Made by a program: the position numbers and the translations under genes. 64,000 nt of DNA from Salminus brasiliensis. Its lineage: Eukaryota > Chordata > Actinopteri > Characiformes > Bryconidae. This document shows positions 8,948-20,700 of this stretch, piece by piece. Location: NCBI RefSeq assembly GCF_030463535.1, contig NC_132880.1:39809842-39873841 (forward strand), read 5' to 3'. Positions within the stretch are counted from its first letter, which is position 1; each line of letters opens with the position of its first letter. The notes under the pieces were generated by a model. It saw only the letters and a program-made list of their open reading frames with translations, was not told the origin of the DNA and made no database searches.

Positions 8948-11483
8948 TATATGCCCACAAATACTGTAGATACCCATTCTAATTACTCAATTCAGCACCT
9001 TTAAGATGCACCTATTGCTGAGACAGATGTCCATGCAGTCTCTGCAGTTTGAATAATCTCCGTAGAAAAGCACTTGTAATGAATGCTCTAAAGCAGCTGC
9101 ACATGGGCCTGATGCCACCATGCCCAATGCCAAGCTTTGTCTAGAGGGGTATAAAGCCTCCTAGCTTCAGGCTGTGGAGCCCTGGATCTGTGTTTTCTGG
9201 AGTGATGGAGCTCCATTCAATACCTTTGGGATGGTGATTGTCATTCAGAACTGATGCAGAACATCAATACCTGACCTTACTCTTGCTCATGACAATAGAC
9301 CTCCATAATGATGATTCCTCGTAAACTGAACACATCCCAAATAAGAAAGCATTACTGAATGTCACAATCTTTGTGAAAACGGTTTTAATGGGTGTTTAAG
9401 AAGAAATTTCTTTCTAAGAACGGTTGATGAATGGGGCTCATTATTCCAAAATCTAGTGTGAAGCATTCCCAGACGAGTAGAGGCTAGTTCTGCAGCCTTG
9501 GGGAGACAACCTCCCTACAATTGCCCTTAATGTCAGGATGTGCACGCATTAAACTATTACAGATCTGATATGAAATCCAATTCAGTGTTCAATGTTAATT
9601 GATCCTGACTGACCCACAGACCTCTTGCTGCAGGAGCAGACGTGAACATGGCAAGCAACAACAATGACGAAGACACTCCACTACACACAGCCGCTCGATT
9701 CGGCATCTCAGAGCTTGTGGCTCTTTATGCTGTCCACAGTGCTGACGTAGATGCTGTAAACTCCCGAATGGAGACCCCCCTGATCACGGCTGCATTCTGG
9801 GCCATGGACTCCCGCGAGCAGACCTACAGCGAGGACCATCACCTGGTGTGTCGGATGCTGCTGGACTATGGCGCCAACCCAAACCTCCAGGAGGAGGACA
9901 AGAAGACGGCCCTGCACAAAGCCTCCTGGAACTGTGACCATGTACTAATGCAGATTCTACTGGAAGGTGGGGCTAATCCCAGGATTATGGATGTCAACGG
10001 GTGTGCGGCCCTCCAGTATGTACTGAAGGTGATGCAGTTTCGGCCACTGTCTATATCTGAGCGCTGCTTCCAGCTGCTGCTGAACTACGGAGCCGCCAGA
10101 GTCTACCCTAAGCAGTTCCATAAGGTACAATAAGGCTCCTTTGGAGGCTTTCCAAAACCAGTTACATACCAGGCTTTTATTATAGCAGAGGGTTCTTCAA
10201 GTCTGGTTGTGGAGGGTCAATGTCCTGCACAGTTTGGCGATTTCCCTGCTCAAGCAGGATACTGACCAGGACGTTTAGAATCACAATCAGAAATACTTTA
10301 TTGATCCCACATGGATTTCCCCAATTTTACCAAAAAAATACCTAATTTTACTGAAATGTACCCAATTTTGCTTAGATTTCCAATGCAGTGGTTGATATAC
10401 CATTGTGGTAACATTTGCCATACACCCAGCAGACTGGGGTTTGGTTGTCTGCTGAGTAATACATGGTAATACCACTAAGAGCCCTTGAGCAATAATCAGA
10501 CAAAATTACAGAGTCTGCTAAGTACTAATACGTGTAATTAATATTTCATGTATAAATGATAAAGGTCTTTCTTTCTATTAAGTAGGTATTGCAGACTTGC
10601 TATGACTATCCCAGAGCAGTTGAGGTGATGGCAAATTCATATGAGCATCTCATGAAAACCAAAAAATGGAGAGCAGCTATTCCTGATGCAACATATGAGG
10701 TAAGTTATCTTTTTTATATTATTAATTTGGAAATTCAGTGATCTCTTACTGTAACATCTCATCTTACTACATCTGTATACCAACTCAAAGGTAACAATAA
10801 CACCACTTATGATCATAAAAGTCTAAAAGTGGACAACCTTCAAATGAAAGCATTAGGCTCCTGACACAGTTGAACCCATAGCTGACACAGAAGTGCAAAT
10901 GTACCCACACAGCTTGTATAGTCTCTGTACACAAGTACTGCCAATATAATAGGACTCTCTGGAACAAATATAAATGACCTTATTGGCACCATGCCTAATG
11001 TCAGGTGTGGGCTAGAGGGTTATAAATTGAGCTGTGGTGCAGTGGAACTGGGTTCTCTAGAATGATGGAATTCTCACAACAGTGCTTAAAAATTGAGTCT
11101 TTTCTGGACAGTAGAGACAGTTACTTCAACAAAAGTATGATGAACTCTTTTTTATACCCTTGATATCAGAAAAAGCATGAATGAAGAGGTGTCCCAATAC
11201 TTTTGTCCATATTAGGCCCAAGAATTCCTCTGTGGTTATGTTTTCAAACGAGGAAACTAATCAGACCTTTTTTTTCTCTCCTTTCTTCATTAAGCATCAC
11301 AGGATGTTCTATGATTCCTTGTTTGCTGTTTGTACCAACACTCCACGTACTTTGCAACACTTGGCCAGATGTGCCATCCGTATAGCAATGTGCAGACGCT
11401 GTGAATCAGGCATTCAGGAGATACCGCTGCCCCCACCAATCAGAAGATACATACTGCTGGAGCCTGTGGGATTCATATTCTAG
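6631..11483 (+). CDS. asb4: Ankyrin repeat and SOCS box protein 4 (five exons, complete)
   Basis: Exons 6631-6811, 8543-8842, 9634-10124, 10586-10699 and 11295-11483 join with all junctions in phase to a 424-residue protein; human ASB4 is 426. Landmarks are [16 protein letters not shown] (about 45-60), [18 protein letters not shown] (61-78), ankyrin TPLH motifs near 107, 140 and in [13 protein letters not shown], an [16 protein letters not shown] repeat, and a C-terminal SOCS box. The SOCS box has an Elongin BC-box ([10 protein letters not shown], 382-391) and a Cul5-box ([13 protein letters not shown], 405-417). The family serves as substrate receptor of Cullin-5 ubiquitin ligases in the cytosol. 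The start at 6631 was chosen because the in-frame ATG at 6529 adds 34 residues unlike the family and lies only just downstream of the TATA box. Confidence 0.95.
6882..6915. repeat. (CA)n microsatellite
   Basis: About 17 uninterrupted CA units in asb4 intron 1. Confidence 0.95.
6974..7012. repeat. (ATTT)n microsatellite
   Basis: About nine consecutive TTTA/ATTT units. Confidence 0.95.
7595..7765. repeat. LINE-type interspersed repeat fragment with (CAGTT)n
   Basis: The pentanucleotide run is followed by cttcattatactaatacatggttgtacaac. A similar block (ttcattataccaatacagggctgtacagcac) occurs at 31030-31080, so this is an interspersed family rather than unique sequence. Confidence 0.5.
8034..8262 (+). 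mobile_element. tRNA-derived SINE, divergent copy (SINE-1)
   Basis: Reads ggctctgtaggtatagc, gggctgtgggttccgatacc (B-box), gccactgttgggaccctggg and ctgcccactgga, in the same order as the better copy at 14457-14750, with many substitutions. Confidence 0.75.
8543..8842 (+). CDS. asb4: asb4 exon 2 (ankyrin repeats)
   Basis: Residues 61-160, from GYWLPGYK through [18 protein letters not shown] and [20 protein letters not shown]. The acceptor is gaccccag|gtta and the donor is tcaaag|gtctgg. Confidence 0.93.
8902..8943. repeat. (TA)n microsatellite
   Basis: About 21 TA units immediately before a MITE whose terminus begins tacactatatg. Confidence 0.95.
8943..9540 (+). mobile_element. MITE family A-related element (variant shared with 47110-47660)
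   Basis: Begins tacactatatgcccacaaatac and has gtctagaggggtataaagcc plus a later ccctggatctgtgttttctgg block. The interior matches the 47110-47660 copy better than the 832 copy. The right end is diffuse and its boundary is approximate. Confidence 0.6.
9634..10124 (+). CDS. asb4: asb4 exon 3 (ankyrin repeats)
   Basis: Residues 161-324: [76 protein letters not shown] and [10 protein letters not shown]. The acceptor is ttgctgcag|gagc and the donor is cataag|gtacaa. Confidence 0.95.
10281..10330. repeat. Teleost interspersed repeat fragment
   Basis: The text aatcagaaatactttattgatccc is a recurrent fish repeat motif. It lies in asb4 intron 3. Confidence 0.45.
10586..10699 (+). CDS. asb4: asb4 exon 4
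   Basis: Residues 325-362, [20 protein letters not shown] then [12 protein letters not shown]. This is the linker between the ankyrin array and the SOCS box. The acceptor is aagtag|gtat and the donor is tatgag|gtaagt. It is exactly 38 codons in phase 0. Confidence 0.93.
10822..11215 (+). mobile_element. MITE family A copy in asb4 intron 4
   Basis: Contains ggcaccatgcctaatgtcag, gggctagagggttataaa and the right terminus gtgtcccaatacttttgtcc. The left end is eroded. It ends about 80 bases before exon 5. Confidence 0.7.
11295..11483 (+). CDS. asb4: asb4 exon 5 (SOCS box and stop)
   Basis: Residues 363-424: [29 protein letters not shown] (BC-box) and [20 protein letters not shown], ending in TAG at 11481-11483. 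The acceptor is cattaag|catc, preceded by a T-rich tract. Confidence 0.95.
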   Translation, partial: HHRMFYDSLFAVCTNTPRTLQHLARCAIRIAMCRRCESGIQEIPLPPPIRRYILLEPVGFIF

Positions 11484-12810
11484 AGACTACATTTTTTTCT
11501 TGCCAATCAAATGCGGACGTCTCAGCAGAGGTAAATTCCCACTCTGCCGAACTCAGCCTCTTTGTCTCAATCGAAAATCTGAAATATTCTGAATGTTTGA
11601 TGTTTCCAACTCCATAGAACCAAGGAACTTTTCATTCCTCACTCCCATTAGTGCAACTTGCTTATTAGTTGTTATAGTGGTTACTGGACTACTCATAATT
11701 CTCTCATAAGCAAATGGAATCATCAAGTTCATTGTTCTCTAGTTTAGGGCAACGACTGTAGAAAACATGGACAGCACAACGTCTCTTAAATGTCTAGCAC
11801 CTCTGCTAGCTGGTTGCAGTATGATGTGTAGCTCCGCTCACCACCATACGTTCCAATGAGAAAACAGCCCATCAGAAAACAGTTTTGCTATATTGTAAGA
11901 GGGCGGGGTTACATCTAAGAGAAAAGTGATTGACAGCCATGTGAAACTTGCATAAACTGCACTTACAGGGCGTTTTCAAACTAGAGCTTTTGTCCGGGCC
12001 CACATCCACTTGCTTTGCGAGTCCGGCATGCTTGGTCAAGTGTGAAAGCTGTGTGTGAAAGCACCCATCTCTGGTCCTCTGAGGTTTGCTTCCAATGAAC
12101 TCTGGTGCAGTCTGCTGCAGGTGTGGAAGCTATCTGCTCCTGGTGCTGCATTTTTTTACATGACATCAATGACATTTTCATGGCTAAAATCCTCCTCTTA
12201 TGAAAAGGATTCCTTGTTTGCAGCGGTTCCTGAAAAAGCGCTGTTCTTCGCTGCTTGAGTGTTTGTATCCTATTATAAAAAAATAAATAAATAAAGGGAT
12301 GAACCTTGGCCCTACTATTTTTGCCAAAAATGTGTGCAGAAGAGTGCAATCCATCCACGGTTCTTATGAAGTTCCTCTATGTGAAAGCTAACCAGTAATC
12401 ATGAGCCCCTCCTCCAAACAAGCCCAGAATCGGTCTTGGATGCTGACCTCTGTATTCGGGACAAGTGTGAAAACGTCCTTACTGTTGAAACATTACACTT
12501 ACCAGACAAACTGGGTATTCAGAGGAAAACTCCACTTTGCTCCTGTGCTGTAAGCTCAATGAAGGTGGTCTGAGACTTGCCTGGTCTGTGAGAAGAGGGA
12601 GGGTCTACTAAATGAGTAGGCGTGCCTGGCGGACAGTTTTGCCATCACTTCTATATAACGGATGGATAAAGGGAACCACAGCGTCCATGTTTTCTACAGT
12701 CATTGCTGCAGCTTCTGTCATTTCTGCAGTGTATGACTGACGGATTGTCCAGCTCTTGTTCGCTGTGCTACTAAACAATTGAGAGGAATAAATATGTTTC
12801 TGTGTTTGTG
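11484..12810 (+). other. asb4: Probable asb4 3' UTR
   Basis: An AATAAA at 12787-12792 is followed by a GT/T-rich stretch (tgtttctgtgtttgtggtc), a good poly(A) context. A transposon-like insertion (11966-12480) would lie inside this UTR. Confidence 0.45.
11966..12480. mobile_element. Non-autonomous DNA transposon in asb4 3' UTR
   Basis: The ends cagggcgttttcaaac and, inverted, aaggacgttttcacac match at about 12-13 of 16 positions. No transposase frame is present. The superfamily is not certain; it is possibly hAT-like. Confidence 0.55.
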
Positions 12811-13727
12811 GTCTTGTTTAGGCTGATAACGGGGAGAGATATGTATCAGTGCATTGTTTTAAAACATACTGGGAACATTGCTGTTCACTGAGACGGCTTC
12901 TTTCAGGGAGATACGTTGATCAGTTAAGTACTCCCAATCACACAAATGAGTAATGAGCATAAAGTTGTTCCACAGGGCTTCTCATATAACACAAAAAGTG
13001 AACCAGAGTTTAATCAAAGCTTTATTACACACTCTTTATCAAACTGTGGGTTGAAGCATGCTGTAATCAACTGTAAGAGTACAGTATTGATTTCAATGAG
13101 TTTCTAATGACTGAAAAATTCTGATTTAGAAGAGGATAAATATTGTAGACCTATAGCGACAGCATTTAAATAGCCACTCAGTCCTTTTGTCAGGGCTGAA
13201 GTGAACTTTGTAGGCTGGCTGTCTTACAGTGAACATTACCTAAGAAAGTTACACCCTTTTCACTCCACATGAAGAGAGTAGGGCATGGTATTAATGTGAG
13301 CACAAGCTTTTTTTAATGAACGTTCAAGAGGCAGGCAGTAGAAATGAAAGGCAGGTTAACTGGCTGTGCAAGACCCACTTTATATTGTAATTTTAGTGAT
13401 GGAGATGAGCTGGTCTCTTTTGAGCCTGATGTAAGTAGTCTTACAGCCTGTAGGGGTCAGTAAAGGTCTAGAGAAGCAGACTTGTCAGCTAGAGGTTCAC
13501 AGAGTGGCCAGTGGCTTCCATAGCACATAGGTCAGCGTTCTAAGAGTGTGACTGTGCACTAGAGAGGGTGACAATATTAGCCCCTCACCCGTAGCGTCAT
13601 CTGGAAGTACTCTCTCTCAGTAGATACGTCCCATTTCCACCCATTACACACAGACGAGAAAGAGAGAACTGTCATCTACCCCTCAGCTCAATTAAAAAGT
13701 AATGCACTGCTAATAGTATAAGATCCT

Positions 13728-13862
13728 TTTAGAGGTTCTTCAATTTGAAACTCTAGAGGAACCTCTTAAGGTGCTTTGAGGAACCTTTATAAAAAAAGCA
13801 CCTTAAGAGGTTGTAGAGGGTGAAGAAACCCTATATGTTCCTCAAGGAATGGAAGGTACTTT
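13728..13862. mobile_element. Foldback MITE (aaggtgct type, MITE-B)
   Basis: A perfect 16-bp inverted repeat (aacctcttaaggtgct at 13760-13775 and its complement at 13797-13812) lies within repeated ggaacct/aggttc blocks. The aaggtgct core is shared with the copies at 5090, 26995 and 40685. Confidence 0.6.
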
Positions 13863-14456
13863 TTACAATGTGCATTAAATTTACCACCTATAGGTATCAC
13901 TTCAGCTTACTGAAGCCTCATTACTTTGGCAAAAACTGTGTTTATCTAGTACAATTTATTCATGTTTAAATTAAGTCCATTTAATGCATCTTGTTTTTAC
14001 TTCCAGTGTGGATCTGACTCCAGCCCAGGGCCGAGGTACAAACGGCTAGTTTGAACATAGAATTCAAATCACAGCTTGCCTGTTGTAATCTAACCCTTCT
14101 GAAGATGTGTGGGACGGTCTAGCCATTGTGGTAGGTGTGGATTTGGAAAGGGGAACACAGTGTTAGTAAGTGAAAGGTCAGTCCTAGAAATAGAACCATG
14201 CGTTTTCTAAAGCAGGCTGTGGTGTCACAGACTGGCCACTCGGTTATGACAAGTGCCCATGAGGCGAGTGGCAGGCGAGCTGAAGGAAAGGCAGAACAGT
14301 GTGTTCCAGACACACTGTGGCTGAACTCCAGGAATACATGCTGGCGCCGTGCCAGGAAGAGCCTGCTCTCTTGTTGAAAACAGGCACACAGGGGAAGGAT
14401 GTGTGAAAGGATGACGCAGCAAAACTCCGAAGTTTCTGGTGTCAGCATCCATAAAT

Positions 14457-14750
14457 GGGGCAGTGGTGGCTCAGCGGTTAGAGCGCCGGGATATCGATAA
14501 CAGGGTTGTGGGTTCGATTCCCGGACTCGGCAAGCTGCCACTGTTGGGCCCTTGAGCAAGGCCCTTTACCCTCTCTGCTCCCCGGGCGCTGGAGTTGGCT
14601 GCCCACCGCTCTGGGTGTGTGTGTGTACTCACTGCCCCTAACACGTGTGTGTGTGTGAGTGTGTGTTCACTACCAGATGGGTTAAATGCGGAGGACACAT
14701 TTCGCTGTACAGTCCACACTGTACAGTGACGAATACGTGCACCTTTTTTA
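14457..14750 (+). mobile_element. tRNA-derived SINE, well-preserved copy (SINE-1)
   Basis: The head has a Pol III A box (tggctcagcgg, 14467-14477) and a B box (ggttcgattcc, 14511-14521) at tRNA-like spacing. A body with gccactgttgggcccttgag, ctctctgctccccgggcg and GT-rich repeats follows, ending cgtgcaccttttttacc. The lack of a tRNA acceptor stem shows that it is a SINE and not a tRNA gene. Confidence 0.9.
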
Positions 14751-14950
14751 CCTTTAAATCTTCTAACAGGTTTAAAAGAAGAAATTTTAGATCTATGAAA
14801 TTATTTAAACAAAAGTCTAAATGATGCTGGCTGGTTGACTGCCATGGGCTTGGTTCACAAAAATGACCTGAAAACAAACAACTACACACAACTAAAAATT
14901 AAAAGAGCCCCTGAAAACACTTTTCTCGTATCTTTTTAAAACACATTTAA

Positions 14951-15372
14951 ACATTGTGGACACATCTCTAATGAATTCATTCAGCTACTTTAAACTGCAA
15001 ACCCCCACACACAGCATATCTAGTGCCTGTAGACAAGTACTGTCAATAGAATAGGACTCTCTGAAGAAGATAAACATTTTTGGGGGCTCCATGCCTAATG
15101 CCAGGCATGGGCTAGAGGGCTGTAGAGTATTGAGCTGTGGAGCAGTGAAACTGTTCTCTGGAAAGATGGTGCTCCATCCAATACATTTGGGATGAGTTGG
15201 GTGATAATCATCCAAAATGCTAATCTCGCTGCAAAGTTTAGCAGAAAGCCTTCTCTGGATAGTAGAGACAGTTACTCAAAAAGGAATCAGGATTAGCTCT
15301 TTTTTCATGCTCTTAATTTCAGAAGAAACTATGAATGAGCAGGTGTCCCAAAACTTTTGTCCATATAATGTA
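14951..15372 (+). mobile_element. MITE family A copy
   Basis: Starts acattgtggacacat and ends aaaacttttgtccatataatgta, with the usual interior. Inverted termini are partly decayed. Confidence 0.75.
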
Positions 15373-16915
15373 TAACTAAACAAGTAAAACTAAAGAAATG
15401 TGTTAATATTAATTCATGTTAAAATTATACTTGCCAACACGGTTCCTAAATCTGCAGCCATTAAATAAATAAGGCACCACAAGCATTTTCTCTGATTCAT
15501 CCTACATTTTAATAGAAACACAATCAGCTGCAGTGGAAACGCAGTCCCCCACTTCAGAGAAGTGGGAAAGCACTGCATGTGCATAATGAGGTTGAGCAGT
15601 ACACACACACACACAAAAAAAACAGGAAGCGATCCTATAGACAACGTGTTCTGACACAGTCACGGTTCCTGCCTCGCGCAACCGTCACGTTCTCATGAAT
15701 ACAGATAGAGCTTGTGAGGTATGAGTGGTTGGTCTGATCACTACAACTGCTAACAGTCACAGGTTATAATGAAGCTTTGTAGTGTGCAAGATAAATTCAA
15801 CATACCAGAATTATTTCAGATTAATACTAACTATTAAATCTAATATTAAAACTATTTTTCTTTTTATAAAAAACAAATACAGAACAAACACGAGAGGATT
15901 TTAGGTAGATTTATAGCAAATTTGCTGGCACGTGAAAAACCAAGCATATGGAACATCTGATGAACGTTGCTTGTGCAAGCAGCCATTGCCACTGCAAATC
16001 GCTAACATCGCTAGTGTCACAGTCCTTTCAACAGCATTCCTCAGAAATCCTTCCCAGTGGTTTAAGATACACGGCACTCTCGGAATTCAAAGAAACGAAA
16101 ATAGGGCATTCCTTCATCATCCTGAGATCATGCAATTACAAATGAAATCCTAAAGACCTAAAATTTCTGTGAGAACAATAAAATGTTGGCACTTCAGTTT
16201 TACCACATTAAAAGTCACAAGTAAAAAATGAAAGGATATAAAGAAAAAAAAACAAAAAAGAGAACAAAATTGTGTCATTCCTTGTCACTGTTAATTCCCG
16301 GTTAAGAGATGTAATAGTGAAATGACAGGCCTATGTGGTTGATGAAATACAGGTAATAAATGACAGGTGCTGTCATTCAGTAACTGTACTGAAGTACTAC
16401 TGGAGTTTGACATGAGAAGATTAAAGCAAAGCTTTAATTTTGTTCAGTCCTGACTAATAGTATTAAACCTACACACATTCACAGCTGGTAAAATGCAGGT
16501 AATACAGGATGAGACTGCAGTTAGTATTGAACACTTTAAATATTAAAATGTATTTGGAGTTTGACCATAATGACCATCTACTGCATTAAATGGCCCATTT
16601 GTATTTTCACACAATCGAACAGTTGTGTAAGGCTTGTACTCTGCTGTGATTGGACATTTCCAATATAACAGTAAAAACACTGTTCTCATTAGCTCAGGCC
16701 CTCATAATGTTAGAGCAAAGCTGGTGATGTATTTGGTGACATTCACTGCTGATTTTTATACATCATGGCTTCACTAGAACAAGCAGATGCTGGACAAATA
16801 AAAGTTGTTCAAACCAGACCTAAGGTCCACATACTGTGACCGCCTAACATCGTTCTCACTGAGTGTTACTTTGACTCATTGTTCTTTCTTTAGATTGTTT
16901 ATATACAGTCATGCA

Positions 16916-16921
16916 TTTATT
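16916..16921 (-). terminator. pdk4: Candidate pdk4 poly(A) signal
   Basis: TTTATT on the plus strand is AATAAA on the minus strand, about 630 nt beyond the pdk4 stop. It is the first canonical hexamer I found in that direction. Confidence 0.35.
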
Positions 16922-17549
16922 CATATAGCCTTCTGAAATAGCATTGAAAAAATGTCATTTACCTCGATCATGAACCGCTGGCCACATTTACATATGGTAA
17001 AACTACACTCCTTTTGCTATTGCATAGCCTTTTCTGCTTACCGTTTCCACAGTAAAATGCTGCATTGCTTCTGTTGTTTACTTTTTAGTCTAGCATCTGT
17101 GGTTCATTATGAATTTGATGCAACTTGCACATTTGACAGTTAAACATCAGGGGATGTTTTCAGACACACATGTTTTTCAAAGATACACCAAGCTTGGCCC
17201 CACCAACTAAAGAGCACTTAAAAGGAGTCGGCAGTTGAAACGTTATAGCTGATTCTGAGTTATGATTCTGGTGAACGACATATTAATAAATTCTCCAAAA
17301 TATCAGGAAGAAAATATTTCTTGGTTAGCTTGTGTTATGTTCATTACATTGAACGGATACAGCTAATTACATGGTGACGTGATAAAGCATGGTTTGACAC
17401 AATGATAATACAAATGAATGCCCTTTTTCACACTGTACCATGTAGGCAGCAATTTGCAATTACCAACTGAACAGCAGTGACCGTGCTGTGTACTGGGAAT
17501 GGGAACTCAAGGCCTTGATGCCTTTTGACAACATCCATGTTTTATCCCA

Positions 17550-17723
17550 TCAATTCAGCTTCCCTTCAGTTCTCACCTCTTGCACATTATAATCATCCTT
17601 TCCCAGTTTCTTGGGTTCACTGCTGGGGATGCACCAGTCATCTGCCTCGATGCTCGTCTGGTAATGCCTTAAAGCTGACCTGTTGAAAACCGGAAGTCTC
17701 TCCACAGATTCGGAGGATAAGGC
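17550..17723 (-). CDS. pdk4: pdk4 exon 11 (C-terminus)
   Basis: Residues 363-419, from [20 protein letters not shown] through [15 protein letters not shown], with a tail ending RTEGKLN and TGA at 17552-17550. The DW motif (391-392) anchors the C-terminal cross-tail. The tail differs from the short KEVAM-type mammalian end. Confidence 0.9.
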   Translation of the reverse strand, partial: ALSSESVERLPVFNRSALRHYQTSIEADDWCIPSSEPKKLGKDDYNVQEVRTEGKLN

Positions 17724-20700
17724 CTGGAAGCCATGTGGAATGTTTAGGGGAAAAAAAGAGGACAGGCATTAGTCAAAGACTTCTCATTGTGAAATTCCCT
17801 CATTCACAATGTAAATACACAATAAAATGTTTCAGCACTTCTCAGACCGTCTTAATTCAAAGAATCAATCAACCTTTATTTAACTTCTAAGTACACTGAG
17901 GATGGCACTTTTTTTTCTTTTTATAAATGTATTACATTTTTTCTCTCAATTTGGTGCTGCCAGTTAACCAACTGCTCCCCCTGGCACTAGCAAAACTTCC
18001 AACACTAGGAGGGTAAGGACTTAACGATTCTCCTCCGATACATGCAAAACCAGCCACCGCCTCTTTTCTAACTGCTGCCATTTCCCCGGGCAGTCACCAG
18101 GCTTGAAGGAAAGCGCCGGGTCCCCAACTCCCCCCACACCAACTAACAGACACCTGTGTAAGCCAACAGCACTTTTAGAGCCTTGAGGGGATAGAGCACC
18201 ATAGACCCACCCAGAAAAAAAACATTGGCCTCTGGCCGCTGGTGGCAAAGCAAACTCACAACCCCCAGGCCAAAGTGGCAGCCCAATAGACCACTGAGCC
18301 ACTAGGACCCCCAGTGGCATTCATTTTCAATTCATTTTTAAAGGACAAGGTATTTTTAGTGTAGACAGTTTCACAAAACACAACCACAAAGCTGATGCAA
18401 TTAAATATACAAGGTAATAAATATCCAATTGGTACAATTACTATTATCACCAGATAATGATATAATAAATAGTTAATTTCTAGGCTATATCCCTGACCTC
18501 TTCCTCTCTGCAACTCTTTCAAAAAGCTTTGCTGAAGACGGTTGAATAATGTTTGTGCTCAAAACAACTCCAAAGAAGATCTTAAGATCTAAAGCCACTG
18601 TTTTTATTCACTTTAGTTGCTTTAACTGACTAAACTTTACACAAACCAGCTGGTCTTGTCAACTCCTGTGGTTGAATAATTTACCCACATGTTCTTTCAA
18701 CACAGATAGACATTCACATAGGAGACATTCACACATGATAGAATCTATCACAATGTTTTGGTTGATACTTTTTCTATCTCACATAGCTTCCAGTGCAGTA
18801 TGAAGGAGGCCAGCTTTCAATATATGTCAATGAAAATGTTGTTTGTACAACAGCGGAGACTGTAGAAAACATACACAGGCAATATGTGATGTTAGTTAGG
18901 ATGAGGGATTTAACAATGTACCTTCAAATAAATAACAGCTGCTGTTCCATATCCTTCCATAGAGTAGAGCTGAAGGTCTCCTTGAAAGTACTTGGCATAG
19001 AGGCGAGAGATAGGAAGCCCGTAACCGAAGCCAGCCTGCAGACAGACAGACGTTACTGTCCAACCCTACGTAAATGACTGACTAAGCTGTTTGTAATTCC
19101 ACTAGTTTACAACCCTGAAAACACAGTTTCCATTTAAGCCCACTTAATTAAACACTTAACTCAGTGTACACAGTGTACTTCACGTCTAACATTAAACCAA
19201 CACATATGAAACTGACCTGCATAATTAAAGTGCTTTACATTACTGATATACAGTGTATTCTATCAAATAAAGAAATAAAGAAAAACCCATCTCACCAAGG
19301 GAGCATTCCGAGCGTTATCGTTCACTGGGCTTGGTGCTGTGGAATACATATAGCTGAAAAGACGCTCAATTTTCCTCAATGGGACACCACCTCCTCTGTC
19401 AGACATCTGTAATAATAACAATAATAATAGTGATAATACTCATCATTATCATAAATATATGACACTGAGGGCCATTCATGAGAACAGTTACCTTTATGGT
19501 CAAGTCTTCACTTCCCAAAGAAACCCTGACTTTAATTGGTGGAAGATGCGTGCTGTTCTCATGGGTTTCTACTGTTGCTCTCATTGCATTCTGTTAAGCA
19601 GATGTAAAAAAAAAAATAGTTAAATGTTTGAATTTGAAAATGTTTGAATGTTTGAAAAAAAAGTTTAGATACTGTATGTACACCCAAACCTACTGTACCT
19701 TAAACAGCTCAAAGAGCATATGATAAAGATGAGAAGGCACATACACAATGTTAATGGGTTCATTAGGTTCCTTAGCTGCAACACAAGAGAGAAAAAGAAG
19801 CCGTTAAAAACTGCAGGACAGTATATGTGCACAAAGTACACCCAGCTTACTGCCCAGCTGTGTGGTATGTATGGTGTCTAATTTGTTACCTATTAGTAAA
19901 CTAGCTGACCAGCTGTCGGTCACTCTGCCCTTTGCCCTTACAGACCCATTATGTTATTTGCATTACTCAAAAGGACACAAAACGAGATTGTGTCAAGACT
20001 CAACAAAACTGTGTGCAATGAAAGCTGTTTTGATGCGTTTCAATTGTGCAAACACATGGTCCAAAGGTTATGGCTTTGTTATCAGGTTGCAAATATCAAG
20101 GGAGCAAGAAAAGAGTGCAGTTTGGTACCCAGGAGGAAATTAGATACTAAAGATTTGTGCCATTTTAATGTAACTACTGACAGTCATGATAATGACACTA
20201 AGTGGACAGAGCAGTGCAACTGATTTGTTTTTACACAGTAGGAGAGAGCTCCAGGTTAAAGTTTAGCAGCCACACATTGGTAAAGCCAAGGTAATTACAT
20301 GCAATAAGAGAAAAAAAACAGATGCCAAAATAACAGCAACGAAGCAGGTGAAAATCCTTGAATACAGCGATACACTCTTTTAGAGCATGAGCATATCCAG
20401 CATGCTATTTCAGCATTAAAGAATCCCCAACAAAAAAATTATCAAGGTCAGTCTATGCTAAAAGATCAGAACTCACCATGCACAGTGTACAAAAACATAG
20501 ACTGAACGGAAAGATAGGTCTCGCTCACAGTTCACTTGTTTGATCTCCACTTCCGGAGAGGTCAGGTAATACTGATCACACAGCATCTTGGAACTCTCAT
20601 AGGCATCTATACAGAGATAAAGACAGTGAGAAACACAGGGTTGGTTTAGTCATTAAAACTAAGAATAACATGTGCTCACTCTTCTATCACACATGCCAGT

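Larger units (their letters stand above)
8843..9633 (+). other. asb4: asb4 intron 2
   Basis: Contains a (TA)n run at 8902-8943 and, directly after it, a MITE of the family-A-related type (8943 to about 9540). The run may mark the insertion target. Near 9340-9450 is a fragment resembling the ggattcac-type DNA transposon seen at 45367. Confidence 0.6.
12811..16910. other. asb4-pdk4 intergenic region (convergent genes)
   Basis: No exon is recognised. Elements present are a foldback MITE (13728-13862), a well-preserved tRNA-derived SINE (14457-14750) and a MITE family A copy (14951-15372). The remainder is AT-rich with no clear structure. The pdk4 3' UTR probably enters from the right. Confidence 0.6.

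Noticed and set aside
14467-14535. tRNA-like A and B boxes
   Set aside because: There is no complete cloverleaf or acceptor stem, and it is attached to a SINE body with other copies; it is not a tRNA gene.
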